Shown in pieces: positions 62,479-64,000 of a stretch of 64,000 nt of DNA (its first letter is position 1; each line of letters starts with the position of its first letter). Under the pieces are notes generated by a model. It made no database searches. It was not told the origin of the DNA and was given only the letters and a program-made list of their open reading frames with translations. Both the position numbers and the translations under genes were made by a program. Origin of the DNA: Neckera pumila (taxonomy: Eukaryota; Streptophyta; Bryopsida; Hypnales; Neckeraceae); assembly GCA_963969595.1 (NCBI GenBank), contig OZ018416.1, positions 23,390,065 through 23,454,064 of the forward strand, written 5' to 3'.

Positions 62479-62788
62479 CTAACTAAATCCCATATAGAGC
62501 CCTACGCATATGTTCCCTGGAAAGTTTTGCTCCATCGCCATCATTAGGCAAACTTCATGCTCCATAATGCCTGCCAACCCATGGGTCCGCAATTTGCCCA
62601 AGGATCTCCGATGTTGGAAACCTTTTACTATGTAGCTTGCAGTAATTATATAGCACACCACAAGCAAGTACAACAGTTCTATACTTGTTGACATTGCCAC
62701 TGAAGCTCTTTGGAGTCCTCTTCCAATTCTTTAGAGCATCAAATGCGTGCTCAATGACAATCTTGCATGTATTTATAGAAGCATCCAC
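62479..62788 (-). pseudogene. PIF/Harbinger transposase C-terminal remnant
   Basis: The minus-strand block encodes CKIVIEHAFDALKNWKRTPK and then NKYRTVVLACGVLYNYCKLH. These match the end of the DDE domain in Harbinger/HARBI1-type transposases (R-x-V-I-E-x-A-F-G-x-L-K, then VLACCVLHNYC), including the conserved Glu of the triad. Two reading frames overlap here and the upstream part (62,800-63,400) is full of stops, so the element is dead. It could be a relative of the source that mobilised the PIF-like element at 46,132. Confidence 0.7.
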
Positions 62789-62799
62789 TTCAAGAGAAA

Positions 62800-64000
62800 G
62801 GGGTGTTTTAATTGCAATTTTAAGGTAAAAAATACATATTGAAAGGTCATGTGCTTTTAGTAATATTTGCTTAAAACCATGTGTCTAGGACTTGCATTAT
62901 TATACATGCCTTAAAGGTCAGAAGACATCCTTTCAGCACAAATGTGCATGACTTTTAAGTTCAATAGTATTGTAGGGTGAATTGCGTAGTTGATACATGG
63001 CAAACTCTCCTTATGAAGCTATTTTGTAGCCACCTTGCAACCAATTAATTCAAGTCGACTTCCAGAATTCAAGCATTGTAACATGCACGTGTCTTTCATA
63101 CAAGCAATGTATGAAGCTACAACAAATAGCGTTTTTGCTACATATTTATAAATGTGATTTCAATGTCAGAGTGCACTTCTCATCAATCTTATTGGTTTTG
63201 TACATTGCAGGCATTAAGCACAATGGTGCATCCAGTATAGCCTAGCAAACTACAAGGCTTCCACTTGACGCTCTTTGAAGCAAGTAAGTCAAGTTGTTCA
63301 TAGACCTTAGTGTAGAGTCTTTGGCACTAACATTAGTAGGCATCCTCCTCTCTCTTGTGAATTTAATCTGCAACTTATGAGTCAAGAGTTAGAAGTCTAT
63401 TATCATGATGAGGTTGTAGTAGCACAAAGAAGCACAAATCCTACCTTTTGGTGTTAAATTAGTGTAAAACACCCAAGATGACTCGTATATTGTTCCCAAA
63501 GGATTTTAACTTGTAGTTTCCTCAAAATTACCGAAATCAGAATACGGAAAATTAAACCCAAGGCAAAAGAATCCGGAACTGAAAACTAGGAACTGCACTT
63601 CCTCATCCGTATTCCCTAAACCTTCTTTCTTTCAACTCATACCAATAATCTTACCACAGACCACTTAGAACAGGTATGCATTCTTCCCAATAGTAGCTGT
63701 AACTTAGTGTCTTACTTAACTAAACGCAAAACCGGAAGGAGTATCATGATCCTATACCTTTTCCGGATTTGGATTCAATAAGCAAAGTAACTAGTGAAAT
63801 AGTTTAACCTCTATAATAGAGGGGTCCGCTCTTTGGTTTCAGGAAGGGAATGTATACCTTACCCTTCAATAGATTAAAGTGACTAAAGTTTCACTTAGAG
63901 AAAACACAAAACACACACAAAACCTAGATGCAAATTCTTCCTCACAACTAATCAGGAAATCAATCCAAACCAGTAGGTCACTCAAGAAACCCCCACAATC
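62800..64000. other. Right edge, no gene recognised
   Basis: This probably includes decayed upstream parts of the Harbinger element to about 63,400. The last 500 bp differ in composition (more C on the plus strand) and may be the start of another repeat cut by the window edge. Confidence 0.35.

Overview
The window looks like nuclear DNA of a green plant in the broad sense (streptophyte). Short GC-rich gene islands with GT-AG introns sit in a very AT-rich, transposon-filled background. The proteins are plant-type: a chloroplast-targeted magnesium-chelatase D subunit, AP-4 beta adaptin, a plant-style Barentsz/MLN51, and an AKAP17A/XE7-like RNA-binding protein. A small spliced gene with a composition reminiscent of flagellar proteins hints at a lineage with swimming sperm (bryophyte, lycophyte, fern or some charophytes). 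That hint is an inference, and no species is claimed.

Layout. Positions 1-3,360 hold the Barentsz/MLN51 gene (minus strand, three exons) and its upstream region. Positions 3,360-31,390 are about 28 kb of transposons and decayed gene copies. In this stretch are several members of a TTAA-flanked inverted-repeat family, foldback elements, a long TA microsatellite, a CACTA element inserted in an exon of a folate-biopterin-transporter-like gene, and exon-intron fragments resembling an ASCC3/DExH14 helicase, PanB, ATAD5/ELG1 and, almost full length, the pyridoxine/pyridoxamine 5'-phosphate oxidase PPOX/PDX3. The PPOX copy is broken by two frameshifts, damaged splice donors and a late stop.

Positions 31,395-44,575 are the main gene island. 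It holds AP4B1 (plus, 11 exons, 835 aa), a convergent small unknown gene (minus, at least 5 exons, about 226 aa), and, divergent from that across about 1.1 kb, the AKAP17A-like gene (plus, 8 exons, about 713 aa). Positions 44,784-48,224 contain three inverted-repeat elements, one with TA and one with TAA target duplications. Positions 49,008-51,398 are an intact, intronless CHLD gene (minus, 796 aa). Only 138 bp upstream of its start codon begins an 8.3-kb element with about 40-bp inverted ends (51,537-59,818), itself carrying a nested TTAA foldback. The rest is AT-rich sequence with a remnant of a PIF/Harbinger transposase near 62.5-62.8 kb.

The intact genes are housekeeping genes with no shared pathway: exon-junction complex, trans-Golgi vesicle coat, mRNA processing and chlorophyll synthesis. 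They do not form a functional cluster. The most noteworthy features are the layered insertion history, the set of partial gene copies, the intronless CHLD with a large element in its upstream region, and the TTAA element family. All exon coordinates come from reading splice sites and family similarity by eye; no alignment or expression data were used.
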